From the NCBI GenBank assembly GCA_963820965.1, contig CAWGCC010000003.1:124001-188000 (forward strand): a stretch of 64,000 bases of DNA, in the 5' to 3' direction. The notes under the pieces were generated by a model, which was given only the letters and a program-made list of their open reading frames with translations, was not told the DNA's origin and did not search any database. Below are positions 24,973 to 34,441 of this stretch, one piece after another. The translations under genes and the position numbers were made by a program. Positions within the stretch are counted from its first letter, which is position 1. Every line of letters begins with the position of its first letter. Source of the stretch: DATEDA01 sp963820965 (GTDB lineage Bacteria > Pseudomonadota > Gammaproteobacteria > Burkholderiales > SG8-39).

Positions 24973-25790
24973 ATCACAAACGGGCCTTCGCGGACTTGAG
25001 GCCGCAGCACTTCCGCTGGCAGGCGGAGGGCAAGGTCGGCATCATCACCCTCGACCGCCCCGACAAGAAGAACCCGCTCACCTTCGACTCCTACGCGGAG
25101 CTGCGCGATCTCTTCCGCGGGCTGCAATACGCATCGGACATCAAGACGATCGTGATCGCCGGCGCCGGCGGCAACTTCTCGTCCGGGGGCGACGTCCACG
25201 AGATCATCGGCCCGCTCACGAAGATGAGCAGCCCCGAGCTGCTGGACTTTACCCGCATGACCGGCGACCTCGTCAAGGCGATGCGTCACTGCCCGCAGCC
25301 GATCGTGGCCGCGATCGACGGGGTGTGCGCGGGGGCCGGCGCGATACTTGCGCTCGCCTCAGACTTCCGCTACGGCACCGCGCAATCGAAGACCGCGTAC
25401 CTCTTCGTGCGCGTCGGGCTCGCCGGCTGCGACATGGGCGCCTGCACGCTTCTTCCGCGGCTGATCGGCCAGGGGCGCGCGGCGGAGCTGCTATATACGG
25501 GCCGCTCGCTGTCGGGGGACGAAGGGCTCGCGTGGGGGTTCTTCAACAAGCTCTGCCCGCCCGAACACCTGCTCGACGAGGCGAAGGCGCTCGCTGTCTC
25601 GCTCGCCGACGGCCCGACCTTCGCGCACGGCATGACGAAGAAACTGCTCCACCAGGAGTGGAGCATGGGCCTCGACGAAGCGATCGAGGCTGAAGCGCAA
25701 GCGCAGGCGATCTGCATGCAGACGAACGACTTTCACCGGGCGTACCAGGCGTTCGTGGAGAAGCGGAAGCCGAAGTTCGAGGGCGACTGA
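24969..25790 (+). CDS. Enoyl-CoA hydratase/isomerase family protein
   Basis: Crotonase-fold protein of 273 residues. The oxyanion-hole segments are ITLDRPDKKNPLTFDSY, then GAGGNFSSGGDVHEI, and GVCAGAGAILALASDFRYG. The product of related genes in aromatic-CoA clusters is annotated as an enoyl-CoA hydratase family protein. It starts within the SDR stop codon (ATGA overlap), so the two are coupled. Whether it hydrates, opens a ring or hydrolyses cannot be told from sequence. Confidence 0.86.
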   Translation: MNHKRAFADLRPQHFRWQAEGKVGIITLDRPDKKNPLTFDSYAELRDLFRGLQYASDIKTIVIAGAGGNFSSGGDVHEIIGPLTKMSSPELLDFTRMTGDLVKAMRHCPQPIVAAIDGVCAGAGAILALASDFRYGTAQSKTAYLFVRVGLAGCDMGACTLLPRLIGQGRAAELLYTGRSLSGDEGLAWGFFNKLCPPEHLLDEAKALAVSLADGPTFAHGMTKKLLHQEWSMGLDEAIEAEAQAQAICMQTNDFHRAYQAFVEKRKPKFEGD

Positions 25791-25801
25791 GCGCCCGGGC
25801 C

Positions 25802-26962
25802 GTGTCCGACAGGACCTACCTCGACTGGCCGTTCTTCGACGACGCGCACCGCGCGCTCGCGCTGGAGCTCGACGCCTGGTGCGCGGACCGGCTCCGCGGC
25901 CGGCTCGATCACGCGAACGTCGACCGCGCCTGCAACGACCTCGTCGCGCTGCTGGGCAAGGCGGGCTGGCTCGAGTACTGCGTGCCGGCGGCGCATGGCG
26001 GGCGGCTCGAGCGCATCGACTCGCGCAGCCTCTGCGTGCTGCGCGAAACGCTCGCGCGCCACGACGGGCTCGCCGACTTCGCGTTCGCGATGCAGGGGCT
26101 CGGCTCGGGCGCGATCTCGCTTGGCGGATCGGAGGCGCTGCGCGCCCGTTACCTGCCACGCGTTGCGCATGGTGAGGCGATCGCCGCGTTCGCCCTCTCC
26201 GAGCCCGATGCCGGCTCCGACGTCGCGGCCATGTCGACGCGCGCGCGCGAGACGGGCGGCGAGATCGTGATCGACGGCACCAAGACCTGGATCTCGAACG
26301 GCGGCATTGCAGACTTCTACACCGTGTTCGCGCGCGAGACCGACGCGCCCGGGGCGAAAGGCATCAGCGCGTTCGTCGTCGACGCGGACGCGCCCGGCCT
26401 CTCGATAGCCGAGCGCATCGAGGTCATCGCCCCCCACCCGCTTGCGCGGCTCGAGTTCGCCGGCTGCCGCATCCCTGCGGCGCAGCGGCTCGGCGCGCCA
26501 GGTGAAGGCTTCAAGCTGGCGATGCAGACGCTCGACGTCTTCCGCGCCTCGGTCGCCGCCGCCGCGCTCGGGTTCGCGCGCCGCGCGCTGGACGAGGCGG
26601 TTGGCCGCGCGATGTCGCGCAGGATGTTCGGCCACACGCTCGCCGACTTTCAGCTCACCCAGGCCGCGATCGCGGACATGGCGACCGGGATCGACTCATC
26701 GGCCCTGCTCACCTACCGCGCCGCATGGCTGAGGGACGTGAAGGCCGAGCGCACCACGCGCGAGGCAGCGATGGCGAAGATGGTCGCGACCGAGACCGCA
26801 CAAGCCGTCATCGACCGGGCGGTGCAGATCTTCGGCGGCCTCGGCGTGGTTTCGGGCCAGGTCGTCGAGCGCCTGTACCGCGACATCCGGGCGTTGCGGA
26901 TCTACGAGGGTGCGACCGAGGTGCAGAAGCTGATCATCGCGCGGGAAACGCTGAAGGGCTGA
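25802..26962 (+). CDS. Acyl-CoA dehydrogenase
   Basis: FAD enzyme of 386 residues that introduces a trans-2 double bond in an acyl-CoA. FAD and substrate segments are AFALSEPDAGSDVAAMSTRA and GTKTWISNGGIADFYTVFA. The C-terminal part has FQLTQAAIADM, QIFGGLGVVSGQVVERLYRD and the catalytic-base region LRIYEGATEVQKLIIAR, with the Glu in YEGATE. The GTG at 25802 gives VSDRTYLDWPFF. It lies 11 bp after the enoyl-CoA hydratase gene and 8 bp before the CoA-ligase gene. Confidence 0.88.
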   Translation: MSDRTYLDWPFFDDAHRALALELDAWCADRLRGRLDHANVDRACNDLVALLGKAGWLEYCVPAAHGGRLERIDSRSLCVLRETLARHDGLADFAFAMQGLGSGAISLGGSEALRARYLPRVAHGEAIAAFALSEPDAGSDVAAMSTRARETGGEIVIDGTKTWISNGGIADFYTVFARETDAPGAKGISAFVVDADAPGLSIAERIEVIAPHPLARLEFAGCRIPAAQRLGAPGEGFKLAMQTLDVFRASVAAAALGFARRALDEAVGRAMSRRMFGHTLADFQLTQAAIADMATGIDSSALLTYRAAWLRDVKAERTTREAAMAKMVATETAQAVIDRAVQIFGGLGVVSGQVVERLYRDIRALRIYEGATEVQKLIIARETLKG

Positions 26963-26970
26963 CCCCGGGC

Positions 26971-28621
26971 ATGGCGCATACGGCCCACGTCGACAGCTTC
27001 GCGCGGGACAACCTCCCGCCGCCGGACGAGCTGCCGGAGGTCTTCTTCGAGTTGCCGGAGCTCCAGTACCCGGCGCGCATGAACTGCGCGGTCGAGCTGC
27101 TCGACGAGATGGTCGCCGGCGGGAGACGGCGACCGGCCCGCGATCCACACGCTGATCGACGGGCGGAAGTATTCATGCACCTACCGGCAGCTCCTCGTCC
27201 GCGCGAACCAGATCGCGCGCGTTCTCGTCGAGGACCTGAAGCTCGTCCCCGGCAACCGGGTCCTCCTGCGCGGGCCGAACAACCCGATGATGGCGGCGTC
27301 CTGGTTCGGCGTGATCAAGGCGGGCTGCATCGCCGTGGCGACGATGCCGCTCCTCCGCGCGAAGGAGCTGGAGGTCATCATCGACAAGGCGCGAATCGGC
27401 GCGGCGCTCTGCGACGTGCGGCTCGAGGACGAGCTCGAGATCGCGCGCAGTCATTGCCCCGGCCTGACGCGGGTCCTGTACTTCAACGACGGCGGGACCG
27501 GCTCGCTCGAAGCGGCGCTCGCGCACAAGCCGGCCGAGTTCGCGAACGTCGGCACCGCGGCCGACGACGTGGCGCTGATCGCCTTCACCTCGGGCACGAC
27601 CGGGCAGCCGAAGGGCTGCATGCACTTCCACCGCGACGTGATGGCGATGTGCGACGCTTTTCCCCGTTCGTGCCTGAAGCCCGCGCGCGACGACGTTTTT
27701 TGCGGCACGCCGCCGCTCGCGTTCACGTTCGGGCTCGGCGGGATGCTCTGCTTCCCGCTGCGCTTCGGCGCTTCGACCGTGCTGATGGAGCGGCTCACGC
27801 CCGAAACGCTGCTCGAGACGATCCGCGACTTCCGCGCGACCATCTGCGTCACCGCGCCCACCTTCTACCGCCAGATGGCGCAGCTCGCAGGCCAATACGA
27901 TCTCTCGAGCCTGAAGAAGTGCGTCTCCGCCGGCGAGGCGCTGCCCGATGCGACGCGCCGGGCCTTCAAGCAGCAGGCCGGGATCGAGCTCCTCGACGGG
28001 CTCGGCTCGACCGAGATGATTCACATCTTCGTCTCGCACACGGCGGATCGCGTGCGGCGCGGCGCGACCGGCTACGCGATCCCCGGCTACAAGGCGGCGG
28101 TGCTCGACGACGACGGCAACCCCTCCCCGCCCGGAGTCGTCGGGCGCCTGGCGGTGAAGGGCCCGACCGGCTGCAAATACCTTGCCGACGAGCGCCAACG
28201 CACCTACGTCCAGAACGGCTGGAACGTGACCGGCGACGCCTACATGATGGACGCCGACGGCTATCTCTTCTACCAGGCGCGCACCGACGACATGATCATC
28301 TCGGCGGGCTACAACATCGCCGGGCCCGAGGTCGAGTCGGCGCTGCTCGCGCACGCGGCGGTCGCCGAGTGCGGCGTCGTCGGCGCACCGGACGAAGAGC
28401 GCGGCATGATCGTGAAGGCCTACGTCGTGCTCAAGCCCGGCTTCGCCGGCGACGGCGCGATGGCGAAGGCGCTGCAGGACCACGTCAAGTCCGCAATCGC
28501 GCCGTACAAGTATCCGCGCGCGATCGAGTTCCGCGGCTCGCTGCCGCGCACCGAGACCGGCAAGCTGCAGCGCTTCAAGCTGCGGATGGAAGCGGCGTCG
28601 AACGCGGGCTTGAGGCCCTGA
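26971..28621 (+). pseudogene. Benzoate/2-aminobenzoate-CoA ligase-like gene with +1 frame disruption
   Basis: AMP-forming acyl-CoA synthetase close to benzoate-CoA ligase and 2-aminobenzoate-CoA ligase. The first 51 codons (26971-27123, MAHTAHVDSFARDNLPPP...) are in one frame. From 27125 the homology continues in the next frame (DGDRPAIHTLIDGRKYSCTY...) to the stop at 28621. One extra base near 27124 explains the break, and without it the protein would be about 549 residues. The core is otherwise intact: FTSGTTGQPKGCMHFHRD (P-loop), GLGSTEM, and the A10 Lys in RTETGKLQRFKL. If the base is real, the enzyme is lost; if it is an error, the cluster can activate an aromatic acid. Confidence 0.85.
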
Positions 28622-28666
28622 GGCCGCGCGCGGGGATCGGGTGTCTCCTGCGCCGGGGCGTTCCGC

Positions 28667-29866
28667 TCAGGCTGGCTTAATCGGCGCGACGCCGGGCAGT
28701 GCATCGGCATAGCCTGCGGCGTCGATGCCGCGAGACTTCAGGACATCGAGCGTGTCGGCAGCGAACTCGGGGGGCGCATGGCGATACGTCGCCGGGGTCC
28801 GGCTCAGCTTGATCGGTGAGCCCATGCCGCGGCATCCCGCGACATCGACGACCATCTCGCGGTGCCTGGTGTGCGGATGATCGACCACGCGCGCGACGCC
28901 GAAGACCGGGCCGCACGGCACGCCGGCGCGAATGAGCCGGGCCGCGAGCGGCTCGCATTCGAAGCGCGCGAGCAGGCGCTCGAGCTCGGCCTTGAGCGCC
29001 GCGCGGTTGACCGACCGGGCGCGGTTGTCGACGAAGCGTGCATCGCGCGCGAGCTGCGGCGCCTCGAGCACCTCGAGGAGCTTCGCGAACTGCCCGTTGT
29101 TCCCGATCGCGAGGAAGATCGGATCGCTCGCGGTGGCGAAGGTATCGTACGGGTAGATGTTGGGATGCGCGTTGCCGGTCCTCACCGGCGTTTTCGCGTC
29201 GAGGAAGAAATTCGCGGCGTGCGGGTGCAGGAGCGAGATGCCGCAGTCGAACAGCGTCGCCTCGACGAATTGCCCGCGGCCGCTGCGCGCGCGCTCCTGG
29301 AGCGCGAGGAGGATGCCGATCGCGGCGTTCAATCCTGTGACCATGTCGACAATCGGTACGCCGATCCGCAGCGATTCGCCGTCGGCATCGCCGTTCACCG
29401 ACATGAGTCCGCCCATCGCCTGGATCACGGCGTCGTAGCCGGGCAGACCGCCGAGCGGGCCGTCGGCGCCGAAGCCCGAGATGCGGCAGTGGACGAGGCG
29501 CGGGAAGCGCGCAGCGAGCACTTCGTAGCCGAGCCCCCACTTCTCCAGCGTGCCGGGCTTGAAGTTCTCGACGAGCACATCGGCGTCCTCGAGCAGCCGG
29601 AGCAGGAGCTCGCGTCCGGCCGGGTGCGTGAGATCGATCGCCATGCCGCGCTTGTTGCGGTTCACGCCGATGAAGTACGAGGCGGTCTCGCCGCGGAACG
29701 GCGGGCCCCAGCCGCGGGTTTCGTCGCCCTGCGGCGGCTCGACCTTTACGACCTCGGCGCCGTGATCGCCGAGGATCTGCGTGCAGTAGGGGCCGCCCAG
29801 GACCCGCGAGAGGTCGATCACCCGGATCCCGGCCAACGCGCCGGGTTGCTGCGTCTGTTCGTTCAT
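28667..29866 (-). CDS. CaiB/BaiF family CoA-transferase
   Basis: Class III CoA-transferase of 399 residues that moves CoA between carboxylic acids. The N-terminus GIRVIDLSRVLGGPYCTQILGDHGAEVVKVEPP and the stretch KRGMAIDLTHPAGRELLLRL are diagnostic. The catalytic Asp is expected in GLPGYDAVIQAMGGLMSVNG. It is the last gene of a minus-strand group (acyl-CoA dehydrogenase, TTT receptor, CoA-transferase), suggesting uptake and CoA activation of an organic acid. It converges with the CoA-ligase gene. Confidence 0.92.
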   Translation of the reverse strand: MNEQTQQPGALAGIRVIDLSRVLGGPYCTQILGDHGAEVVKVEPPQGDETRGWGPPFRGETASYFIGVNRNKRGMAIDLTHPAGRELLLRLLEDADVLVENFKPGTLEKWGLGYEVLAARFPRLVHCRISGFGADGPLGGLPGYDAVIQAMGGLMSVNGDADGESLRIGVPIVDMVTGLNAAIGILLALQERARSGRGQFVEATLFDCGISLLHPHAANFFLDAKTPVRTGNAHPNIYPYDTFATASDPIFLAIGNNGQFAKLLEVLEAPQLARDARFVDNRARSVNRAALKAELERLLARFECEPLAARLIRAGVPCGPVFGVARVVDHPHTRHREMVVDVAGCRGMGSPIKLSRTPATYRHAPPEFAADTLDVLKSRGIDAAGYADALPGVAPIKPA

Positions 29867-29876
29867 CTCTTTGCCC

Positions 29877-30857
29877 TCAATCGAGTTGCGCGCCGGACTT
29901 CTTCACCACCGCGGCCCACCGCTCGGACTCCGCCTTCATGAAGGCGGCGAGCCGCTGCGGCGACTGGTCCTGGGCGATCTCCAGGCCCTGGCGCGCGAGC
30001 GTATCGCGCACGTCGGGGACCGCGAGCACGGCGCGAAGTCCCTTGTTGAGCCGCGCGATCACCGGGTCCGGGGTGCCGGCCGGGGCGACGATGCCGAAGA
30101 ACACGCTGACGTCGAAGCCGGGTACGCCCTGCTCCGCGACGGTGGGCACGTCCGGCATCGCCCGCGAGCGGCCGCGCGTCGTCACGCCGATCGCACGGAG
30201 TTTCCCTGCCTTCACGTGGGGCAGTGCGGTCAGGACGTCGGTAAACGACATGTTCACCTGACCCCCGAGCAGATCGTTGAGCGCCGGGCCGGTGCCCTTG
30301 TAAGGCACGTGCATGAGCTGCGCGCCGGTGCTCGCCTCGAACATCACGCCGGCGAGGTGCGAAGACGCGCCGTTGCCCGAGGAGGCGTAGGTGAGCTGGC
30401 CCGGCTTCGCCTTCGCGAGCGCGATCAGATCGGGCACGGTCTTGGCCGCGACGACGGGATTCACGACGATCACGTTGGGCAGATAGCCGACCTCGATGAC
30501 CGGCGCGAAATCCCGCAGCGGCTGAAACGAGATCTTCGGATACAGGGTCGGGTTGATCGCAAGCGGGCCCGACGTGCCGAAGAGCAGCGTGTACCCGTCG
30601 GGCTGGGCGCGCGCGACCGCCTCGGCGCCGATGTTGCCGCCCGCGCCGCCCCTGTTCTCGACGATCACCGGCTGCCCCAGCTCATCCTTGAGACGCGCGG
30701 CGATCGTCCGGGCCATCGCGTCGGTGGGTCCGCCGGGCGGGAACGGCACGACCAGCGTGATCGGCTTGGCCGGGAACTCCTGCGCCTGCGCGGGCACCGC
30801 GGCAAGCGCGATCGCCGCCAGCGACAGGGCGAGAAGGAAGCGTGCGATGTTCGGCAT
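29877..30857 (-). CDS. Bug-family TTT periplasmic substrate-binding protein
   Basis: TTT receptor of 326 residues with a signal peptide ending at about AQAQ-EFPAKPI. Bug motifs are FPAKPITLVVPFPPGGPTD, LGQPVIVENRGGAGGNIGAE, PDGYTLLFGTSG, HVPYKGTGPALNDLLGGQVNMSF and MPDVPTVAEQGVPGFDV. It lies between the CoA-transferase (10 bp) and the acyl-CoA dehydrogenase gene (28 bp) and so probably binds the organic acid that they process. No TctA or TctB gene is near. Confidence 0.92.
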   Translation of the reverse strand: MPNIARFLLALSLAAIALAAVPAQAQEFPAKPITLVVPFPPGGPTDAMARTIAARLKDELGQPVIVENRGGAGGNIGAEAVARAQPDGYTLLFGTSGPLAINPTLYPKISFQPLRDFAPVIEVGYLPNVIVVNPVVAAKTVPDLIALAKAKPGQLTYASSGNGASSHLAGVMFEASTGAQLMHVPYKGTGPALNDLLGGQVNMSFTDVLTALPHVKAGKLRAIGVTTRGRSRAMPDVPTVAEQGVPGFDVSVFFGIVAPAGTPDPVIARLNKGLRAVLAVPDVRDTLARQGLEIAQDQSPQRLAAFMKAESERWAAVVKKSGAQLD

Positions 30858-30885
30858 GGGATCCTCGGGGTCGGGGGGAACTGGT

Positions 30886-32618
30886 TCAGTGGAGCGCCGG
30901 GGCGACGTCGGCATACCGCAGCGGCTGCTCGGAGACGAGCGCCGCAAGCAGCTCCGGCGGCTCGGCCGCGGGCGAGAGCGGGTCGCGACGCCGCCAGCCG
31001 GTGCGTCAGCACCATGCTCGCGAGCACGAGCCGGCGGGCGTCGCCAATGCGCCGCGCCTCCCACGCCATCGCGACCGCAGTCGTCGCATGGTAGAGCGCG
31101 GAAGCGGCCTGGCGCGCGAACGTATCGTCCGCTGATTCTGCCGCCCGCGTCGCGAACTCGGCCGCCCTGCGCAGAGCAACGTCGAAGCGCGCGCGCGATG
31201 CCGCGTCGAGCGACGCCTCGTCGAGCTGCGCGCCGCCAGTGCGCGGTGAGCGCGGCGAGCGCGCCCGCCTTGCGGATCGAGCGCAGGACGTCGATCGCCA
31301 CGATGTTGCTCGTGCCTTCCCAGATCGAGCCGAGGTGGGCATCGCGCAGCAGGCGCGACTCCGCCCACTCCTCGATGTAGCCGCAGCCGCCGCGGACCTC
31401 CATCGCGTCGCCGGTCACCTTCCGCGCGTCGCGGCAGGCCCGGAACTTGATCAGCGGGGTGAGGATGCGGGCGAGCTCACGCGCCGATGCGTCGCCCTGA
31501 TCGGCGGCGCCGAGCGCCACGGCTGTCTGCAGCATCATGGTGCGCGCCTGCTCCGTCCACACCATCATCTTCGCGAGCTGTCGCTGCATCAGCGGGAGCT
31601 CGACTAGGCGCTTGCCGAACGCGCGGCGCTCGCTGGCCACGAACAGCGCTTCGCTCAGCGCGCGGCGCATCAGCCCGGCGGCGCGGACGCCGTTCGACAG
31701 CCGCGAGTTGTTGATCATGTCGGTCATCTGTGCGAAGCCGCGGCCGAGCTCGCCGACCAGATACGCGGTCGCGCCTTCGAGGCGAATCTCGCCGCTCGCC
31801 ATCGAGCGCGTGCCGAGCTTGTCCTTGAGCCGCAGGATCCGATAGCCGTTCGGCGCGCCGTCGGGCAGCTCGCGGGGGAGGAGGAAGAGCGCGAGCCCCC
31901 TGGTCCCCGCGGCTCCCGCTTCGGGCCGGGCAAGCACCATGGCGAGCGCCGCGTCGGGGTTCGAGCAGAACCACTTGTCGCCGTAGAGGCGCCAGGTGCC
32001 GTCGTCGCCGCGGCGGGCCGTCGTCGCAGTCGCGCCCACGTCGGAGCCGGCTCCGTGCTCGGTCATGAACATGGCGCCCTGCGCGAGCGCATCCATGTCC
32101 TGGCTCGTCAGCGCGGGGAGATACCGCGCCACCAGCTCCGGCGATCCGAACTTGCGCAACGTCCGGGTCAGAGAGTCGGTCATGCTGACGGGGCAGCAGA
32201 GCCCGAACTCCGCTTGCACGAAGAGATACGTCAGGGCGTACTTGGCCGCGGGCGGCATCGGCGCGTCCCAGCCGAGCACCCCGCCGCGGTGCGAGAGCGC
32301 TGCGAGGCCGTACTCCGAGTAGGCGAACCGCTCGAGTTCCTGATATGCCGGGTGCTTGACGAGCGATTGGCGGTCGGCGCCGTTCCGCGTTCGATAGCGG
32401 AGCGCCGGGGGGTTCTTGTCGGCGGTGGATGCGAGCTCGTCGAGCGTCCCGCCCGCGAGCCCGCCGAGTCGCCTGAGATGCGGTTCGAGATGCCTGAACA
32501 GACCGTCCGGCAGATACAGCTTCAGCAGCGCGGCAAACTGCGGATCCACCTCGTAGAGATTCCGGCCGTAGCTGTCGGGAACGAAGTCGGATGGTGCGCT
32601 GATCGCTTCGAGCTTCAC
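30886..32618 (-). pseudogene. AidB-like acyl-CoA dehydrogenase with two +1 frame disruptions
   Basis: Large acyl-CoA dehydrogenase of the AidB/isovaleryl-like group. The main part (32618 to about 31227) is in one frame with FMTEHGAGSDVGATATTA, WRLYGDKWFCSNPDA, DALAQGAMF and GSIWEGTSNIVAIDVLRSI. The alpha-helical C-terminus then continues in a second frame (GAQLDEASLDAASRARFD... to MVLTHRL near 30975). The last 31 or so residues (RRRDPLSPAAEPPELLAALV...) are in a third frame ending at 30886. Each step needs one extra base. Without them the protein would be about 576 residues, normal for the group. A reading frame from the N-terminal part runs on into the TTT receptor but is a chance fusion. 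Confidence 0.82.
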
Positions 32619-32697
32619 GGGTCTTCTCCTCTCCGGGCTGGCGTGCGCTAGTCTCGCGCCTGGCGTCGATAGCGTCCAATCCTATTTCTGTGTTGAT

Positions 32698-32716
32698 CGA
32701 TAGCTATAAAGTATCG
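32698..32716. promoter_or_regulatory. Candidate LysR-type operator (T-N11-A)
   Basis: CGATAGCTATAAAGTATCG at 32698-32716 has 5-bp inverted arms CGATA/TATCG and contains a T-N11-A core from 32701 to 32713. It lies in the 111-bp AT-richer spacer between the divergent acyl-CoA dehydrogenase and LysR genes, 14 bp before the LysR start. This is the classic position for LysR autoregulation and activation of the divergent operon. Confidence 0.55.
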
Positions 32717-32729
32717 TAGGCTGCGCACG

Positions 32730-33650
32730 ATGGAATTGCGCCACCTGCGTTACTTCGTTGCGACCGCGGAGGAGCTGCACTTCGGTCGCGCGGCGCGCCG
32801 GCTCGCGATCTCGCAGCCGCCGCTGAGCTTGACCATCCGCCAGCTCGAGGACGAGCTCGGGGTCCGCCTCCTCGAGCGCGACAACAAGCGCGTCACGCTC
32901 ACGCCGGCCGGGGAAGTTTTCCTCGCGGACGCGCGCCATGTGCTGTCGGAGGCCGGCAAGGCGCAGGAACTCGCGCGTCGCGTCGCCGCCGGCAAGAGCG
33001 GGCGGCTACGCGTCGGATTCGTCGGCTCGATGCTGTACCGCGGCCTGCCCGAGTACGTGAGCGCATTTCGGGCCGCCGCCCCGAGCGTCGTCCTGACGCT
33101 CACCGAGCTCAACTCCGCCGAGCAGATCGACGCGGTCGCGCAGGGCCGCCTCGACGTCGGGTTCGTCCACGCGCCGCAGGCGCCGCGCGACCTGCGCGGG
33201 ATTTCGATCGCGGAGGAGCCGTTCGTCGCGTGCGTGCCGGAGGACCATCGGCTCGCCCGACCGGGCCGGATGCGGCTCGCGTCGCTCGCCGACGAGGCGT
33301 TCGTGCTGTTCGCGCGCGATGCGTCGCCGGCGTACTACGACAGCGTGATCGCGGTCTGCGCGGCGGCCGGGTTCATTCCGCGCGTCGAGTTCCAGGTCCG
33401 CCACTGGCTGACCGTGGTCGCGCTGGTCGCGCGGAAGATGGGCGTCGCGCTCGTCCCGGAAGCGATCCGGACCTCGGGGATGAAGGACGTGAAGTTCCTG
33501 CCGCTCCAGTCGAACCCGGTGCTGTCGACTTCGTGGCTCGTCTGGAATCCGGGCCGGCAGTCGCCGGCGCGCGACGCGTTTCTGAGCCAGGTGACTGCTG
33601 CGCGGCCGCTCGCCGGGGCCGTCGCTTCTTCGCGAATGCCCGGCGCCTGA
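32730..33650 (+). CDS. LysR-family transcriptional regulator
   Basis: A 306-residue LysR regulator. The winged helix-turn-helix at residues 1-60 is MELRHLRYFVATAEELHFGR followed by AARRLAISQPPLSLTIRQLE. The effector domain begins RLRVGFVGSMLYRGLPEYVSAF and resembles the CatR/BenM class that binds aromatic or acyl compounds. It is divergent from the acyl-CoA dehydrogenase, TTT receptor and CoA-transferase genes, which are its probable targets. The protein appears complete. Confidence 0.92.
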   Translation: MELRHLRYFVATAEELHFGRAARRLAISQPPLSLTIRQLEDELGVRLLERDNKRVTLTPAGEVFLADARHVLSEAGKAQELARRVAAGKSGRLRVGFVGSMLYRGLPEYVSAFRAAAPSVVLTLTELNSAEQIDAVAQGRLDVGFVHAPQAPRDLRGISIAEEPFVACVPEDHRLARPGRMRLASLADEAFVLFARDASPAYYDSVIAVCAAAGFIPRVEFQVRHWLTVVALVARKMGVALVPEAIRTSGMKDVKFLPLQSNPVLSTSWLVWNPGRQSPARDAFLSQVTAARPLAGAVASSRMPGA

Positions 33651-33762
33651 CCGCGACGGCGCCAGGCCGCTATCGAGTCGCCGACGCGCCGCGCCCGCCC
33701 GCAGCCGATTCCCTATCTGAGATCTGAGCGGTTACGGTTGCCGGTGCCCGACAGCGCGTGCC

Positions 33763-33811
33763 GAAGCGGAACTAGTCCGCTTCCGCGCGTACGTCGGGTG
33801 TTTCCCGACGT
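33763..33811. repeat. Two adjacent perfect stem-loops
   Basis: GAAGCGGA-ACTAG-TCCGCTTC (33763-33783) is followed after 7 bp by ACGTCGGG-TGTTT-CCCGACGT (33791-33811). Each has an 8-bp perfect stem and a 5-nt loop. They lie between the LysR gene and the glycine-zipper gene with no T tract. They could be a double terminator, an mRNA-stabilising pair or REP-like palindromes; the two stems differ in sequence. Confidence 0.55.
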
Positions 33812-33859
33812 TGGGTCCGGGCGTTCAATTGCCGGTGTCCACTTTCCGAGGCCCGGACC

Positions 33860-34441
33860 ATGTGCCCGAAGCAGGTCAATCGCATGTTCGTTACGGCTGC
33901 ACTCGCCGCGCTCGTCGCCGTCCCGTCTGCCGTGCTCGCCGACCCGCCCCCGCACGCGCCCGCGCACGGGTGGCGGAAGAAGCACGACCCGGACTATGTC
34001 GGCTACACCGGCAGGAAATGGGACAAGGACTACGGCGTGGTCACGGGCCGCTGCAACCGCGAGGCAGTGGGCGCGGTGATCGGCGGCGTCGCCGGCGGCG
34101 CAATCGGCTCGACGATCGGCAAGGGCGACGGCCGTGCCGTCGCGATCGTCGTCGGCAGTGTCCTGGGCGCGGTGATCGGGGCGAAGATCGGCCGCGACCT
34201 CGACGAAGCCGACCGCGGCTGCGTCGGCCATGCGCTCGAACTCGCGCCCGACGGCAAGCCCGTGACCTGGGTCAACGCCCAGACCGGCGCGACCTACGCG
34301 GTCAAGCCGACCCGCGGCTTCAAGCAGAACGGCGCGAGCTGCCGCGAGTTTGACACCGTGATTACCCTGAAAGGCCGCAGTGAAACCGTCAAGGACCGCG
34401 CCTGCCGCTCGGGCGACGGGACCTGGCAGATCGTCTCGTAG
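33860..34441 (+). CDS. Glycine-zipper 2TM surface protein (RT0821/Lpp0805-like)
   Basis: Exported protein of 193 residues. A signal peptide (MCPKQVNRMFVTAALAALVA...VLA) is followed by a His/Pro-rich linker, then a glycine-zipper membrane segment AVIGGVAGGAIGSTIGKGD and a second one VVGSVLGAVIGAKIG. The C-terminal part (VTWVNAQTGATYAVKPTRGF, CREFDTVITLKGRSE, GDGTWQIV) matches the RT0821/Lpp0805 surface-protein family with its two-Cys layout. The ATG at 33860 supplies the basic n-region; an ATG at 33884 would not. Likely in the outer membrane or envelope; function unknown. Confidence 0.8.
   Translation: MCPKQVNRMFVTAALAALVAVPSAVLADPPPHAPAHGWRKKHDPDYVGYTGRKWDKDYGVVTGRCNREAVGAVIGGVAGGAIGSTIGKGDGRAVAIVVGSVLGAVIGAKIGRDLDEADRGCVGHALELAPDGKPVTWVNAQTGATYAVKPTRGFKQNGASCREFDTVITLKGRSETVKDRACRSGDGTWQIVS

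Noticed and set aside
26725..28680. A 651-codon plus-strand frame over the acyl-CoA dehydrogenase and ligase genes
   Set aside because: It is a shadow frame with an Arg-rich translation; both real genes are recognisable in other frames.
29877..32618. Single 913-codon frame suggesting an acyl-CoA dehydrogenase fused to a TTT receptor
   Set aside because: The middle part is unlike either family; the true dehydrogenase C-terminus is found in the other two frames, and the receptor has its own start and signal peptide at 30857.
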